NCBI GenBank assembly: GCA_016213205.1
Contig: JACRAZ010000058.1
Coordinates: 1 to 64,000, forward strand
Origin: Burkholderiales bacterium
Lineage (GTDB): Bacteria > Pseudomonadota > Gammaproteobacteria > Burkholderiales > Burkholderiaceae_C
Length of the DNA: 64,000 nucleotides
Direction of reading: 5' to 3'
Every line of letters starts with the position of its first letter. Position 1 is the stretch's first letter. Below the pieces are notes generated by a model. The model was not told the origin of the DNA and did no database searches. It saw only the letters and a list, made by a program, of their open reading frames with translations. Below, one piece after another: positions 30,107 through 40,856 of this stretch. The translations under genes were made by a program, and so were the position numbers.

Positions 30107-30820
30107 TCAATAGCCAAGGTAGGCGCGACGCACGGATTCGTCGCGCTTGATGTCTTCTGCGGGGCCGGACAGCGCCACCGTGCCGGTTTCCAGCAGGTAG
30201 GCATGGTGGGCCAGATCCAGCGCGAGGCTGGCGTTCTGTTCCACCAGCAGCATGCTGACGCCGTCTTCCTGGTTGATGCGCCGCATGATGTTGAAGATGT
30301 CGGCCACGATCAGCGGCGCCAGGCCGAACGAGGGCTCGTCCAGCAGCAGCAGCTTGGGGCGCAGCATCAGCGCGCGGCTGATCGCGAGCATCTGCTGTTC
30401 GCCGCCCGACAGGGTGCCGGCCTGCTGGTGGCGCCGCTCGGCCAGCCGCGGGAAGCGCTGGTAGGCACGCTCGATGTCGTGCTGCACCTCGTGCCGGTCG
30501 CGCCGCACGTAGGCGCCGAGCTTGAGGTTGTCTTCCACCGACAGCGCGGTGAAGGTGCCGCGCCCATCGGGCACATGGGCCACGCCCATGCGCACCACCG
30601 ATTCCGTGGACTTGCCCACCAGCTGCACGCCGTTGAGCTCGATGCTGCCGCTGGTGCGCACCATCTGGCAGATGGCACGCAGCGTGGTGGTCTTGCCCGC
30701 GCCGTTGGCCCCGAGGATGGCGGTGATGTGGCCGGGCGCCAGCGAGAAGTCGATGCCGAAGAGCACCTGCGTCGGCCCGTAGGACGCGTTGAGCTTGCGG
30801 ACGGTGAGCAGGTCAGACAT
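30107..30820 (-). CDS. livF: Branched-chain amino acid ABC transporter ATP-binding protein LivF
   Basis: A 237-residue ATPase. Walker A is GANGAGKTTT (near 37-46), the signature is LSGGEQQML, Walker B is LLLLDEPSFGLAP and the switch His is represented by the segment MLLVEQNASLAL, typical of LivF, where Gln-Asn follows Glu. It overlaps livG by 8 bases, so translation is coupled. With LivG it powers uptake through LivHM. Confidence 0.96.
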   Translation of the reverse strand: MSDLLTVRKLNASYGPTQVLFGIDFSLAPGHITAILGANGAGKTTTLRAICQMVRTSGSIELNGVQLVGKSTESVVRMGVAHVPDGRGTFTALSVEDNLKLGAYVRRDRHEVQHDIERAYQRFPRLAERRHQQAGTLSGGEQQMLAISRALMLRPKLLLLDEPSFGLAPLIVADIFNIMRRINQEDGVSMLLVEQNASLALDLAHHAYLLETGTVALSGPAEDIKRDESVRRAYLGY

Positions 30821-31622
30821 GGGCCGGCTCCTGGCTCGCCTGGGCCGCCTGGGCGCCCAGGTAGGCCTCGATCACCTCGGGGTGGCGCTGGATCTCGGCG
30901 GGGTTGCCTTCGGCGATCTTCTTGCCGAAGTTCAGCGCGACGATGTGGTCCGACACGCTCATCACCAGGCTCATGTGGTGCTCCACCAGCAGCACGGTGA
31001 TCTTGAGGCGGTCGCGCACATCGGTGATCAGGCGGCCCAGGTCGTGCAGTTCCTCGTGGTTCAGGCCGGCCGCGGGTTCGTCCAGCAGCAGCAGCTTCGG
31101 GTCGGCGGCCAGCGCGCGGCCCATCTCCACACGTTTCTGGGTGCCAAAGGGCAGGTCACCGGCAGGGCGGTGCGCCACCGATTGCAGGCCCAGGTATTCC
31201 ATGATCTGGTCGGCGCGCTCGCCAAGCCGCTTCTCCTCGGCGCTGACGCGCGGCAGGCGCAGCGCACTGGCGATGAAACCCGACGACGAGCGCGAGTGCG
31301 CGCCGATCATGATGTTGTCGCGCACCGGCAGGGTCTTGAACATCGCCAGGTTCTGGAAGGTGCGCCCGAGGCCCAGCGCCGCGATGCGGTGGGTGGGCAT
31401 CTGGGTGATCGACTGGCCCTCGAACAGGATGTCGCCGGACTGGTAGGCGTACAGGCGCGACAGGCAGTTGAACAAGGTGGTCTTGCCTGCGCCGTTGGGG
31501 CCGATCAGCCCGCAGACCTGGCCACGTTGGACATCGAAGCTCACGCCGTCGAGTGCGACGATGCCGCCGAAGCGCACCGTCACCCCACGCACGCTGAGCA
31601 GGCTCTCTGCAGTTACTACCAT
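30813..31622 (-). CDS. livG: Branched-chain amino acid ABC transporter ATP-binding protein LivG
   Basis: A 269-residue ATPase and first gene of the leftward operon. Walker A is GPNGAGKTTLFN, the Q-loop region RTFQNLAMFKTLPVRDN is LivG-like and Walker B is LLLLDEPAAGLNHEE. The signature motif is degenerate (DLPFGTQKRVE instead of LSGGQ), as is common in LivG proteins. GAGGAACAGGACAAG precedes the ATG. A TATAAA box on the minus strand (31669-31664) could be its -10 element. It diverges from the acyl-CoA synthetase across 190 bp. Confidence 0.95.
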   Translation of the reverse strand: MVVTAESLLSVRGVTVRFGGIVALDGVSFDVQRGQVCGLIGPNGAGKTTLFNCLSRLYAYQSGDILFEGQSITQMPTHRIAALGLGRTFQNLAMFKTLPVRDNIMIGAHSRSSSGFIASALRLPRVSAEEKRLGERADQIMEYLGLQSVAHRPAGDLPFGTQKRVEMGRALAADPKLLLLDEPAAGLNHEELHDLGRLITDVRDRLKITVLLVEHHMSLVMSVSDHIVALNFGKKIAEGNPAEIQRHPEVIEAYLGAQAAQASQEPAHV

Positions 31623-31812
31623 CTTGTCCTGTTCCTCGGCAGGGCGGTCCGCGCCGTCCGCGGTTTATAGGTGCATGGGGCCCATGGCGGAAGGCGGGCT
31701 TGCCCTGAGTAACGCTGACGCCGAGACGACAGTTCCGAGCCGCAGAATGGTGCTGCCGGGAAGACCTGTGCGACGATGCACGTCACGCGGCCCAGCCCAT
31801 CGGAGCCCCTCG

Positions 31813-33462
31813 ATGCAGAACATCTACGAGCAGCACCTGCCGCGCACGGCAGCGAACTTCGTGGCCTTGTCGCCGGTGAGTTTTGTCGAGCGCAGTGCCG
31901 AGGTCTTCGGCGATCTGCCAGCCGTGGTGCACGGCGCTCGCCGCTACAACTGGGCGCAGACGCGGGAGCGCTCGGCACGCCTGGCCGGCGCGTTGCGCGC
32001 GCTGGGCGTGGGGCGCGGCAGCACGGTGAGCGTGATGCTGCCCAACACCCCCGAGATGGTGGAGTCGCACTACGCGGTGCCCGCGCTGAACGCGGTGCTC
32101 AACACGCTGAACACCCGGCTGGATGCGTCGCTGCTGGCCTGGCAGATGAACCATTGCGAGGCGTCGGTGCTGATCACCGACCGCGAGTTCGCGCCGGTGG
32201 TGGCAGTCGCGCTGCGCGAGCTGCGGACGAACTTCGGCCGCGAGCTCGTCGTCATCGATGTCTGCGACAGCGAGTACACCGGCCCGGGCGAGCGCCTGGG
32301 CATGCACGAGTACGAGGCCCTGCTGGCCGCGCATGCACCACTGCCACGGCTGGAGGGCCCCGCGGATGAGTGGGATGCGATCGCGGTGAGCTACACCTCC
32401 GGCACGACGGGCGACCCGAAGGGCGTGGTCACGCACCACCGGGGCGCCTATCTCAATGCGGTGTGCAACGCCACCACCTGGACCATGCCCCAGTTTCCGC
32501 GCTACCTGTGGACGCTGCCGATGTTCCACTGCAATGGCTGGTGCTTTCCGTGGACGGTGGCGATGCAGGGTGGCACCCACGTCTGCCTGCGCCGGGTGGA
32601 GGCCAAGGCCATCTTCGATGCGATGCGCGAGCATGCTGTCGACCACTACTGCGCCGCGCCCATCGTGCACAACCTGCTGATCGCCGCCCCCGAGGCCTTG
32701 CGCGCGGGCATCACGCAGCCGGTGCGCGGCATGGTGGCGGGCGCTGCCCCGCCGGCGGCCATGATCGAGGGCATGGCGCGCATCGGCATCCACATCACCC
32801 ATGTCTATGGCCTGACCGAGGTCTACGGCCCGGCGGCGGTGGCGGTGCAGCGGCCTTCCTGGGCCGGCGAGAGCCTGTCGGAGCAGACCCGGCTCAACGG
32901 CCGCCAGGGCGTGCGCTACCCGCTGCAGGAAGGCATGACCGTGCTGCACCCGGAATCGCTGGCCGAGGTGCCGGCCGACGGACAGACCATGGGCGAGATC
33001 ATGTTCCGGGGCAACATCGTGATGAAGGGCTACCTGAAGAACCCGGCGGCCACCGAGAAGGCGTTTGCGGGGGGCTGGTTCCACACCGGCGACCTGGCGG
33101 TGATGGAGCACGACCGCTACGTGAAGATCAAGGACCGCAGCAAGGACGTGATCATCTCCGGCGGCGAGAACATCAGCTCCATCGAGGTGGAGGACGCGCT
33201 GTACCGCCACCCGGCGGTGATGGCCTGCGCGGTGGTGGCGCGGCCCGACCCCAAGTGGGGCGAGACGCCGGTGGCCTACGTGGAGCTCAAGACCGGCGCC
33301 ACGGCCACCGAGTCGGAGATCGTGGCCCACTGCAAGCAGTTGCTGGCCGGGTACAAGGTACCGCGCGAGATCCGCTTCGAGGAGATCCCGAAAACCTCGA
33401 CCGGCAAGATCCAGAAGTTCCAGCTGCGCGAGCGTGCCAAGTCCGCCAGCGCCATCGAATAG
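31813..33462 (+). CDS. Acyl-CoA synthetase (AMP-forming), medium-chain/AlkK-like
   Basis: Activates a carboxylic acid to its CoA thioester through an acyl-adenylate. The 549 residues show the AMP-binding P-loop SYTSGTTGDPKGV (about residues 192-204), the segment TLPMFHCNGWCFPW found in AlkK-type and related synthetases, HVYGLTEVYGP, GGWFHTGD and the C-terminal lysine motif PKTSTGKIQKFQLR. The ATG at 31813 has GGAG 8 bases upstream. It is co-directional with the crotonase gene (10 bp gap) and divergent from livG. The substrate is probably a medium-chain or branched acid, but is not readable from sequence. Confidence 0.92.
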   Translation: MQNIYEQHLPRTAANFVALSPVSFVERSAEVFGDLPAVVHGARRYNWAQTRERSARLAGALRALGVGRGSTVSVMLPNTPEMVESHYAVPALNAVLNTLNTRLDASLLAWQMNHCEASVLITDREFAPVVAVALRELRTNFGRELVVIDVCDSEYTGPGERLGMHEYEALLAAHAPLPRLEGPADEWDAIAVSYTSGTTGDPKGVVTHHRGAYLNAVCNATTWTMPQFPRYLWTLPMFHCNGWCFPWTVAMQGGTHVCLRRVEAKAIFDAMREHAVDHYCAAPIVHNLLIAAPEALRAGITQPVRGMVAGAAPPAAMIEGMARIGIHITHVYGLTEVYGPAAVAVQRPSWAGESLSEQTRLNGRQGVRYPLQEGMTVLHPESLAEVPADGQTMGEIMFRGNIVMKGYLKNPAATEKAFAGGWFHTGDLAVMEHDRYVKIKDRSKDVIISGGENISSIEVEDALYRHPAVMACAVVARPDPKWGETPVAYVELKTGATATESEIVAHCKQLLAGYKVPREIRFEEIPKTSTGKIQKFQLRERAKSASAIE

Positions 33463-33472
33463 GAGAGCCGAG

Positions 33473-34258
33473 ATGCTGACCACCGAGGATCCGCTGGTGC
33501 TGCGCACGATGGACGCGCGCGGCGTTGTCACGCTCACGCTGAACCGCCCGCAGGCCTTCAACGCGCTGTCCGAAGCCCTGCTCGAGGCGCTGAAGACCGA
33601 GCTGACCCAGATCGCCCGCGACGAGCAGGCCCGTGTGGTGGTGCTGGCCGCCGCCGGGCGCGCGTTCTGTGCCGGTCACGACCTGAAGGAGATGCGCGCC
33701 GCGCCTTCGCAGGGCTACTACGAGGCCTTGTTCACGCAGTGCAGCCAGGTGATGCTGGCGCTGCAGCGCCTGGAGGTGCCGGTGATCGCGCGCGTGCAGG
33801 GCATTGCCACCGCGGCCGGCTGCCAGCTGGTGGCGATGTGCGACCTGGCCGTCGCGGCACGCGATGCGCGCTTTGCCGTCAGCGGCGTGAACCTGGGCTT
33901 GTTCTGCTCGACGCCCAGCGTCGCGCTGTCGCGCAACCTGTCGCGCAAGGCGGCCTTCGAGATGCTGGTGACCGGAGGCTTCATCTCGGCCGAGGAGGCC
34001 CTGGCCAAGGGCCTGGTGAACCGGGTGGTCGACGCCACGGCGCTCGATGGCGAGGTGGAAGCCCTGGTGGCCAGCATCGTGAGCAAGCCGCGCCTGGCGC
34101 TCGCCATGGGCAAGCAGCTCTTCTACCGGCAGCTTGAGCTGGGCATCGAGGCCGCATATGCGGATGCGGCCGAGACCATGGCCTGCAACATGATGGACGA
34201 GAGCGCGCTCGAAGGCGTGCAGGCCTTCATCGACAAGCGGCCGCCGCGCTGGGATTGA
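33473..34258 (+). CDS. Enoyl-CoA hydratase/isomerase-family protein lacking the catalytic glutamates
   Basis: A 261-residue crotonase-fold protein closest in look to the ECHDC3 group. The oxyanion-hole segment AGRAFCAGHDLKEM is present. Where hydratases have the first catalytic Glu (GGGCELA) this protein reads AAGCQLVA. The second Glu position falls in FAVSGVNLGLFCSTP and is not Glu. Hydratase activity is therefore doubtful, and a hydrolase, isomerase or regulatory role is possible. AGGAGAG lies just before the ATG at 33473. It is probably co-transcribed with the acyl-CoA synthetase and so acts on an acyl-CoA. Confidence 0.9.
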   Translation: MLTTEDPLVLRTMDARGVVTLTLNRPQAFNALSEALLEALKTELTQIARDEQARVVVLAAAGRAFCAGHDLKEMRAAPSQGYYEALFTQCSQVMLALQRLEVPVIARVQGIATAAGCQLVAMCDLAVAARDARFAVSGVNLGLFCSTPSVALSRNLSRKAAFEMLVTGGFISAEEALAKGLVNRVVDATALDGEVEALVASIVSKPRLALAMGKQLFYRQLELGIEAAYADAAETMACNMMDESALEGVQAFIDKRPPRWD

Positions 34259-34309
34259 GCAACGGCGGCTGCGGTCCGGCCTGGCCCGGGCGGCCGCCGG
34301 CGCCGGGGG

Positions 34310-34780
34310 TCATTCCTTCGGGCCGGAGGAAACCTTGTGCCGCATCAGGCGGCCCTTCTCGCGTTCCCAATCGCGCTTTTTCTCGGTCTCGCGCTTGTCG
34401 TGCTGGGCCTTGCCCTTGGCCAGCGCGATCTCGGCCTTCACCCGGCCGCCCTTGTAGTGCAGGTTCACCGGCACCAGCGTGAAACCCTTCTGCTCCACCT
34501 TGCCGACCAGGCGCTTGATCTCGTCCTTGTGCATCAGCAGCTTCTTGGTGCGGTCGGCCTCCGGGTGCACGTGCGTGGAGGCCGAGCGCAGGGCGTTGAT
34601 GCGGCAGCCGATCAGGTACAGCTCGCCGTCGCGGATCACCACGTAGCCGTCGGTGAGTTGCACCTGGCCGGCCCGGATGGCCTTGATCTCCCAGCCCTGC
34701 AGCACGATGCCGGCCTCGAAGAACTCGTCGAGGTGGTAGTCGAAGCGTGCGCGGCGGTTTTCGGCGATCGGTGCGGACAT
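34310..34780 (-). CDS. smpB: SsrA-binding protein SmpB
   Basis: Binds tmRNA and delivers it to stalled ribosomes. The 156 residues show the OB-fold core ([32 protein letters not shown], cut here into its first parts) and the basic C-terminal tail [16 protein letters not shown], which contacts the ribosomal A site. I use the ATG at 34780; a TTG three codons earlier is possible. It diverges from ratA, a pairing conserved in proteobacteria. No tmRNA gene is in the window. Confidence 0.97.
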   Translation of the reverse strand: MSAPIAENRRARFDYHLDEFFEAGIVLQGWEIKAIRAGQVQLTDGYVVIRDGELYLIGCRINALRSASTHVHPEADRTKKLLMHKDEIKRLVGKVEQKGFTLVPVNLHYKGGRVKAEIALAKGKAQHDKRETEKKRDWEREKGRLMRHKVSSGPKE

Positions 34781-34844
34781 GGTGGCCAAGAAAGTTGGGG
34801 CCGCCCACGCAAATGCCAGGCGGCCCCTAGAATTCCCGCATTGT

Positions 34845-35294
34845 ATGAAGCAAGTGAAGAAGTCAGTCCTGCTGTGGTACTCGCCGCGCGAGATGTACGA
34901 ACTCGTGGTCGGTGTCGAGTCCTATCCTGCCTTCCTGCCCTGGTGCGAACGCGGCGAGGTGGTGGCGCTGGACGAAACGGGCATGACGGCGCGCCTGCAC
35001 CTGGCCTACGCGGGCGTGCGGCATGCGTTCACCACACGCAACGACCACGCGGTCAACCAGTCGGTGGTGATGCGCCTGGTGGATGGTCCGTTCTCGGTGC
35101 TGGATGGCTCCTGGCACTTCCTGCCCATCGGCCCGGAGGGCAGCAGCCCGGCGTGCCGCATCGAGTTCGACCTGCGCTACAACTTCTCCAGCCGTGCACT
35201 GGAGACCGTGCTGAGCCCGGTGTTCGACAAGGTGGCCAACACCTTTGTCGATTCCTTCGTGAAGCGCGCCGAGCAGGTGTATGGCCAGCGCTGA
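34845..35294 (+). CDS. ratA: RatA-like START-domain (coenzyme Q-binding/type II toxin-like) protein
   Basis: A 149-residue polyketide-cyclase/START-fold protein. The segments [22 protein letters not shown] and [11 protein letters not shown] with [19 protein letters not shown] are typical of RatA/Coq10 proteins. E. coli RatA has been described as interfering with ribosome subunit joining, while homologues in other lineages bind quinone; which applies here is open. It overlaps rnfH by 14 bases. There is no clear ribosome site before the ATG, and a TAGAAT box at 34828-34833 would give a leader of only a few bases. Confidence 0.93.
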   Translation: MKQVKKSVLLWYSPREMYELVVGVESYPAFLPWCERGEVVALDETGMTARLHLAYAGVRHAFTTRNDHAVNQSVVMRLVDGPFSVLDGSWHFLPIGPEGSSPACRIEFDLRYNFSSRALETVLSPVFDKVANTFVDSFVKRAEQVYGQR

Positions 35295-35604
35295 CACCTC
35301 GGGCACGGTGCGGGTGGAACTGGTGTACGCCGATGCACCGCATGCGTTGATGCAGCAAGCCCTGTCGCTGCCGGCCGGCGCCACCGTGGGTGAAGCGCTG
35401 CGCGCCAGCGGCTGGGTCGAGACCTTGGGCGAGGCCTTGCTGCAGACGCTGCAGCCGGCGCTGTGGGGCCGCGTGTGCGGACTGGACACCGTGCTGCGTG
35501 AGCGCGACCGGGTGGAACTCACCCGCCCGCTGAAGGTGGACCCGAAGGAAGCTCGCCGGCAGCGCTACCGCCGCGACGGGATCAAGCGCGCGCCGCGCGC
35601 CTGA
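35281..35604 (+). CDS. rnfH: RnfH-family ubiquitin-like protein
   Basis: A 107-residue protein of the RnfH family with a beta-grasp, ubiquitin-like fold (VRVELVYADAPHALMQQAL, then RDRVELTRPLKVDPKEARRQRY). The usual ratA-rnfH pairing is kept with a 14-base overlap. The family name comes from rnf clusters, but most members lie beside ratA and have no proven function. The C-terminus is strongly basic. Confidence 0.93.
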   Translation: MASADTSGTVRVELVYADAPHALMQQALSLPAGATVGEALRASGWVETLGEALLQTLQPALWGRVCGLDTVLRERDRVELTRPLKVDPKEARRQRYRRDGIKRAPRA

Positions 35605-35649
35605 GCAGCGCCCAGGCGGCGCCGCAATCTGCCGAGTCCGGCGCCCGCG

Positions 35650-36138
35650 TCAGCGGCACTCGCTCGCGATGACCTGACGGGCGCGCTGAGTCTCTTCGGC
35701 GCGGGCCTTGTCGTCCAGGATCTCGCGTTCGCCCTTTTCGTTCACGCGGGCCAGGCGCATGCCGCTCTCCAGGCCGGCCAGTTGCTGCCTGGCGCGCCCG
35801 CAGTTCTCGGCGCGCTGCGCGGCCACGCGTTCGTCTTCGGCCTTGGCCTTGGCCTTTTGTTCCTGCTCGGCCCGGGCGCGGCGTGATTCGAGCTCGGGGT
35901 CGACCCGCGGCTTGGCCTCGGCCACCGCTGCGGCACTGGCGGCCGAGGCTGCCTGTGCCGCCTTGCGCACCGGCTCTGCCGGGCGCTGCAGCACGTCCTT
36001 CTCGGGAATGTCGCGCGGCGGGGGCAGGTCGCTCACGTGGGTCTGGCCGTTGCGGTCTTTCCACTTCCATTGCGCCTGCGCGGGCAGCACCACCAGCACC
36101 AGCAATGTGGCCAGCCAGAATGCGCGCTCGACTCGCAT
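35650..36138 (-). CDS. DUF4124-domain exported protein
   Basis: A 162-residue protein with a signal peptide ending near residue 22 (PAQAQ), then the short DUF4124 module WKWKDRNGQTHVSDLPPP. The rest is an Ala/Arg/Glu-rich coiled-coil-like segment. Two Cys are present (NCGRARQ and the last SECR). Proteins of this kind lie beside guaB in many Burkholderiales; their function is unknown. The ATG at 36138 has GGGGA 7 bases upstream. It diverges from guaB. Confidence 0.85.
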   Translation of the reverse strand: MRVERAFWLATLLVLVVLPAQAQWKWKDRNGQTHVSDLPPPRDIPEKDVLQRPAEPVRKAAQAASAASAAAVAEAKPRVDPELESRRARAEQEQKAKAKAEDERVAAQRAENCGRARQQLAGLESGMRLARVNEKGEREILDDKARAEETQRARQVIASECR

Positions 36139-36247
36139 CGTCAATCCCCAACAGAAACGCAAGGTCTTCAGTGTAGCGGCGCGATGCCGGGCGCAGGCCA
36201 CAAAACGTGTCCGCAGCGTGACGCCGGGGGGCCTCAGGGGCGGTCCC

Positions 36248-36253
36248 TATAAT
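36248..36253 (+). promoter_or_regulatory. Consensus -10 box (TATAAT) of guaB
   Basis: A perfect TATAAT lies 27 bases before the guaB ATG in a GC-rich gap, so the leader would be about 20 bases. I see no good -35 hexamer at 16-18 bases upstream (the sequence there is CG-rich), so an activator or extended contacts may compensate. Confidence 0.55.
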
Positions 36254-36279
36254 CCGCTTTTGCGTCTGGAGCTTTCCCC

Positions 36280-37752
<1,473 letters not shown>

Positions 37753-37757
37753 GCCCA

Positions 37758-39026
37758 GTGGCGCAACACGAAAGCGGCGCGGGTGGCACACCACGTGCGC
37801 AGCCGCGCTCTGCCGCGATGTCGTTCATCATGATCACGGTGCTGATCGACATGGTGTCGATCGGCCTGATCATCCCGGTGCTGCCGCTGATCGTGGGCAC
37901 CTTCACCAGTTCGCCCACCGAGCAGACCTGGTGGTATGGCGTGGTGACCATCACCTTCGGCATCGCCAACTTCTTCGGCTCGCCAGTGCTGGGCGCGCTG
38001 TCTGACGCGCATGGCCGCCGACCCGTGCTGCTGCTGGGCTTCTGCGGCCTGGCGCTGAGCTTCATCGTCACCGGGCTGGCCACGGCACTGTGGATGCTGA
38101 TCGCGGTGCGCCTGTTTTCCGGTGCGATGCAGTCCAACGCCGCGGTGGCCAATGCCTACGTGGCCGACATCACCCCGCCCGAGGACCGCGCACGCCGCTT
38201 CGGCATGCTGGGCGCGATGTTCGGCATCGGCTTCATCCTGGGGCCGGTGCTGGGCGGCATTCTCGGGCGCACCAACGTGCACCTGCCGTTCTTCGTGGCG
38301 GGCGGCCTTGCGGTGCTGAACTGGCTGTACGGCTACTTCGTGCTGCCCGAGTCGCTGCCGGTCGAGCGCCGGCAGCCCTTCTCGTGGCGACGCGTGCACC
38401 CGTTCGCGGCCCTGTCGGGGCTGGCCCGGCTGGAGGGCGTCGGTCCGCTGGTGGCCGTGGTGGGCATTGCCTCGCTGGCCCAGTTCACGCTGCACACCAG
38501 CTGGGTGCTGTACACGCACTTCAAGTTCGGCTGGGGTCCGTGGGAGGTGGGCTGGTCGCTGTTTGCCGTGGGCGCGATCTCGGCGTTGGTGCAGGGCGTC
38601 TTCCTCAAACACATGCTGGCGCGCTTCTCGCCGCGCCAGCTGGCGGGAGTGGGCCTGACGGCCAGCGCCCTGAGCTACCTCGGTTTCGGCCTGGCCTCGG
38701 AAGGCTGGATGATGTACGTGGTGATCGTGCTCGGCGGCATCGTCGGCGGCGGAGCCGCTGCGGCCATCCAGGGCATCATCGCCAACGCAGCCAACCAGAA
38801 GGCCCAGGGCGCCACCATGGGCTCGGTGGCCTCGCTCAACAGCATGATGGCGGTCATCGCGCCGATGGTGGCCACGCCGCTGCTCGGTGTGGTGTCGCAC
38901 CGCCCGCCGGGCGATTGGCTGATGGGCCTGCCGTTCTACTTCTGCGCCGCGCTGCAGACCGTGGGCGCGGTGATCGCGATCCGCTTCTTCCGCCGGCGCG
39001 ACCGTCTTACCCCCGCACCCGCCTGA
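37758..39026 (+). CDS. MFS transporter, TetA/TCR-like (DHA1 family)
   Basis: A 422-residue, 12-helix major facilitator. The first helix reads [16 protein letters not shown], as in tetracycline/H+ antiporters, and the loop 2-3 motif A is [17 protein letters not shown]. Motif C-like [13 protein letters not shown] is in helix 5. I chose the GTG at 37758 because GGAG within the guaB tail lies 8 bases upstream; a GTG at 37749 or an ATG at 37818 is possible. It sits between guaB and guaA. Efflux of a drug, nucleoside or sugar are all possible; sequence alone does not say. Confidence 0.9.
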   Translation: MAQHESGAGGTPRAQPRSAAMSFIMITVLIDMVSIGLIIPVLPLIVGTFTSSPTEQTWWYGVVTITFGIANFFGSPVLGALSDAHGRRPVLLLGFCGLALSFIVTGLATALWMLIAVRLFSGAMQSNAAVANAYVADITPPEDRARRFGMLGAMFGIGFILGPVLGGILGRTNVHLPFFVAGGLAVLNWLYGYFVLPESLPVERRQPFSWRRVHPFAALSGLARLEGVGPLVAVVGIASLAQFTLHTSWVLYTHFKFGWGPWEVGWSLFAVGAISALVQGVFLKHMLARFSPRQLAGVGLTASALSYLGFGLASEGWMMYVVIVLGGIVGGGAAAAIQGIIANAANQKAQGATMGSVASLNSMMAVIAPMVATPLLGVVSHRPPGDWLMGLPFYFCAALQTVGAVIAIRFFRRRDRLTPAPA

Positions 39027-39031
39027 GTGCC

Positions 39032-40618
39032 ATGCATCACGACAAGATCCTCATCCTCGATTTCGGCTCCCAGGTCACGCAGCTGATCGCCCGGCGCGTG
39101 CGCGAGGCGCACGTGTACTGCGAGATCCATCCGAACGACGTCTCCGAAGACTTCATCCGCGCGTTCAACCCCAAGGGCATCATCCTCTCGGGCAGCCATG
39201 CCAGCACCTATGAGGAGCAGGATCTGCGGGCTCCGGCCGTGGTGTGGACGCTGGGGGTCCCGGTGCTGGGCATCTGCTACGGCATGTTCACGATGACGGT
39301 GCAGCTCGGTGGCCAGGTGGAAGCCTCCACCCACCGCGAGTTCGGGTATGCCGAGGTGCGCGCGCACGGCCACACGCGCCTGCTGGACGCCATCGAGGAC
39401 TACCGCACCGCCGAGGGCCACGGCATGCTCAAGGTGTGGATGAGCCATGGCGACAAGGTGACCGCGCTGCCACCCGGCTTCAAGCTGATGGCCAGCACGC
39501 CGAGCTGCCCGATCGCCGGCATGGCCGACGAAGCGCGGCGCTACTACGCCGTGCAGTTCCACCCCGAGGTCACGCACACGCTGCAGGGCAGGGCGCTGCT
39601 CGAACGCTTCGTGCTCGAGATCTGTGCCGCGCAACCCGACTGGGTGATGCGCGACCACATCGAGGAGGCGGTGGCCCGCATCCGCGAGCAGGTGGGCAGC
39701 GAGGAGGTGATCCTCGGCCTGTCGGGCGGCGTGGACTCCAGCGTGGCCGCGGCGCTGATCCACCGTGCCATCGGCGAGCAGCTCACCTGCGTGTTCGTCG
39801 ACCACGGCCTGCTGCGCCTGAACGAGGGCGCCATGGTGATGGAGATGTTCGCCGGCCGCCTGCACGCCAAGGTGGTGCACGTGGATGCCAGCGCGCAATT
39901 CATGGGTGCGCTGGCCGGTGTGAGCGACCCCGAGGCCAAGCGAAAGATCATCGGCCGCGAGTTCGTCGAGGTGTTCCAGGCCGAGGCCCGGAAACTCGGC
40001 AATGCCAAGTGGCTGGCGCAGGGCACCATCTACCCGGATGTCATCGAGTCCGGCGGCGCCAAGACCAAGAAGGCCACCACGATCAAGAGCCACCACAACG
40101 TGGGCGGCCTGCCCGAAACCCTGGGGCTGAAGCTGCTGGAACCGTTGCGCGATCTGTTCAAGGACGAGGTGCGCGAGCTCGGCGTGGCGCTCGGCCTGCC
40201 GCACGACATGGTCTACCGCCACCCCTTCCCGGGCCCCGGCCTGGGGGTGCGCATCCTCGGCGAGGTGAAGGCGCCCTATGCCGATCTGCTGCGCCGCGCC
40301 GACCACATCTTCATCGAGGAACTGCGGCGCGCGGTCGACGCCCACACCGGCAAGACCTGGTACGAGCTCACCTCCCAGGCCTTCGCGGTGTTCCTGCCGG
40401 TCAAGAGCGTCGGCGTGATGGGCGACGGCCGCACCTACGACTACGTGGTGGCCCTGCGCGCTGTGCAGACCAGCGACTTCATGACCGCCGACTGGGCCGA
40501 ACTGCCCTACGACCTGCTCAAGCGCGTGTCCGGCCGCATCATCAACGAGGTGCGCGGCATCAACCGGGTGACCTACGACGTCTCGTCCAAGCCACCCGCC
40601 ACGATTGAGTGGGAGTGA
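39032..40618 (+). CDS. guaA: GMP synthase (glutamine-hydrolysing)
   Basis: Converts XMP to GMP using ATP and glutamine. The 528 residues comprise a class I glutamine amidotransferase domain (about 5-200), an ATP-pyrophosphatase domain with P-loop [12 protein letters not shown], and the GMPS dimerisation domain ending PPATIEWE. The nucleophile is Cys82 in GICYGMF, and the triad His is in QFHPEV. The residue four after the nucleophile is Phe86, where class I amidotransferases almost always have Gln. It starts 5 bases after the MFS stop. Confidence 0.96.
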   Translation: MHHDKILILDFGSQVTQLIARRVREAHVYCEIHPNDVSEDFIRAFNPKGIILSGSHASTYEEQDLRAPAVVWTLGVPVLGICYGMFTMTVQLGGQVEASTHREFGYAEVRAHGHTRLLDAIEDYRTAEGHGMLKVWMSHGDKVTALPPGFKLMASTPSCPIAGMADEARRYYAVQFHPEVTHTLQGRALLERFVLEICAAQPDWVMRDHIEEAVARIREQVGSEEVILGLSGGVDSSVAAALIHRAIGEQLTCVFVDHGLLRLNEGAMVMEMFAGRLHAKVVHVDASAQFMGALAGVSDPEAKRKIIGREFVEVFQAEARKLGNAKWLAQGTIYPDVIESGGAKTKKATTIKSHHNVGGLPETLGLKLLEPLRDLFKDEVRELGVALGLPHDMVYRHPFPGPGLGVRILGEVKAPYADLLRRADHIFIEELRRAVDAHTGKTWYELTSQAFAVFLPVKSVGVMGDGRTYDYVVALRAVQTSDFMTADWAELPYDLLKRVSGRIINEVRGINRVTYDVSSKPPATIEWE

Positions 40619-40625
40619 GCCACCC

Positions 40626-40856
40626 ATGCGTCTGGCCTTGAGCGTGATCGGCCTGTTGCTGGCGGCCTACGTCGTGCTGACGCTCACCAGGAAGCAGGCC
40701 GAGGTGCTGGTGGCCAGGCCACCGGCGCGCGCGGCGTCAGCATCGGACACCGCGGCCTCGACCGCCGCCACGCCCATGCCACGGCAGGTTCAGCAGGACG
40801 TGCAGAAGGCCCTGGAGCAGGGCATGCAGCAACGCGCCTCGACGCCCGGGCTGTGA
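40626..40856 (+). CDS. Small membrane-anchored protein of unknown function
   Basis: A 76-residue predicted protein with one N-terminal membrane helix (about 5-21, LSVIGLLLAAYVVLTL) and an Ala/Gln-rich hydrophilic tail. No family is recognised. It lies 7 bp after guaA and its TGA overlaps the GTG start of tadA (GTGA), the arrangement expected of a real coupled gene in this tightly packed run. GC-rich shadow coding is unlikely given that fit. Confidence 0.7.
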   Translation: MRLALSVIGLLLAAYVVLTLTRKQAEVLVARPPARAASASDTAASTAATPMPRQVQQDVQKALEQGMQQRASTPGL

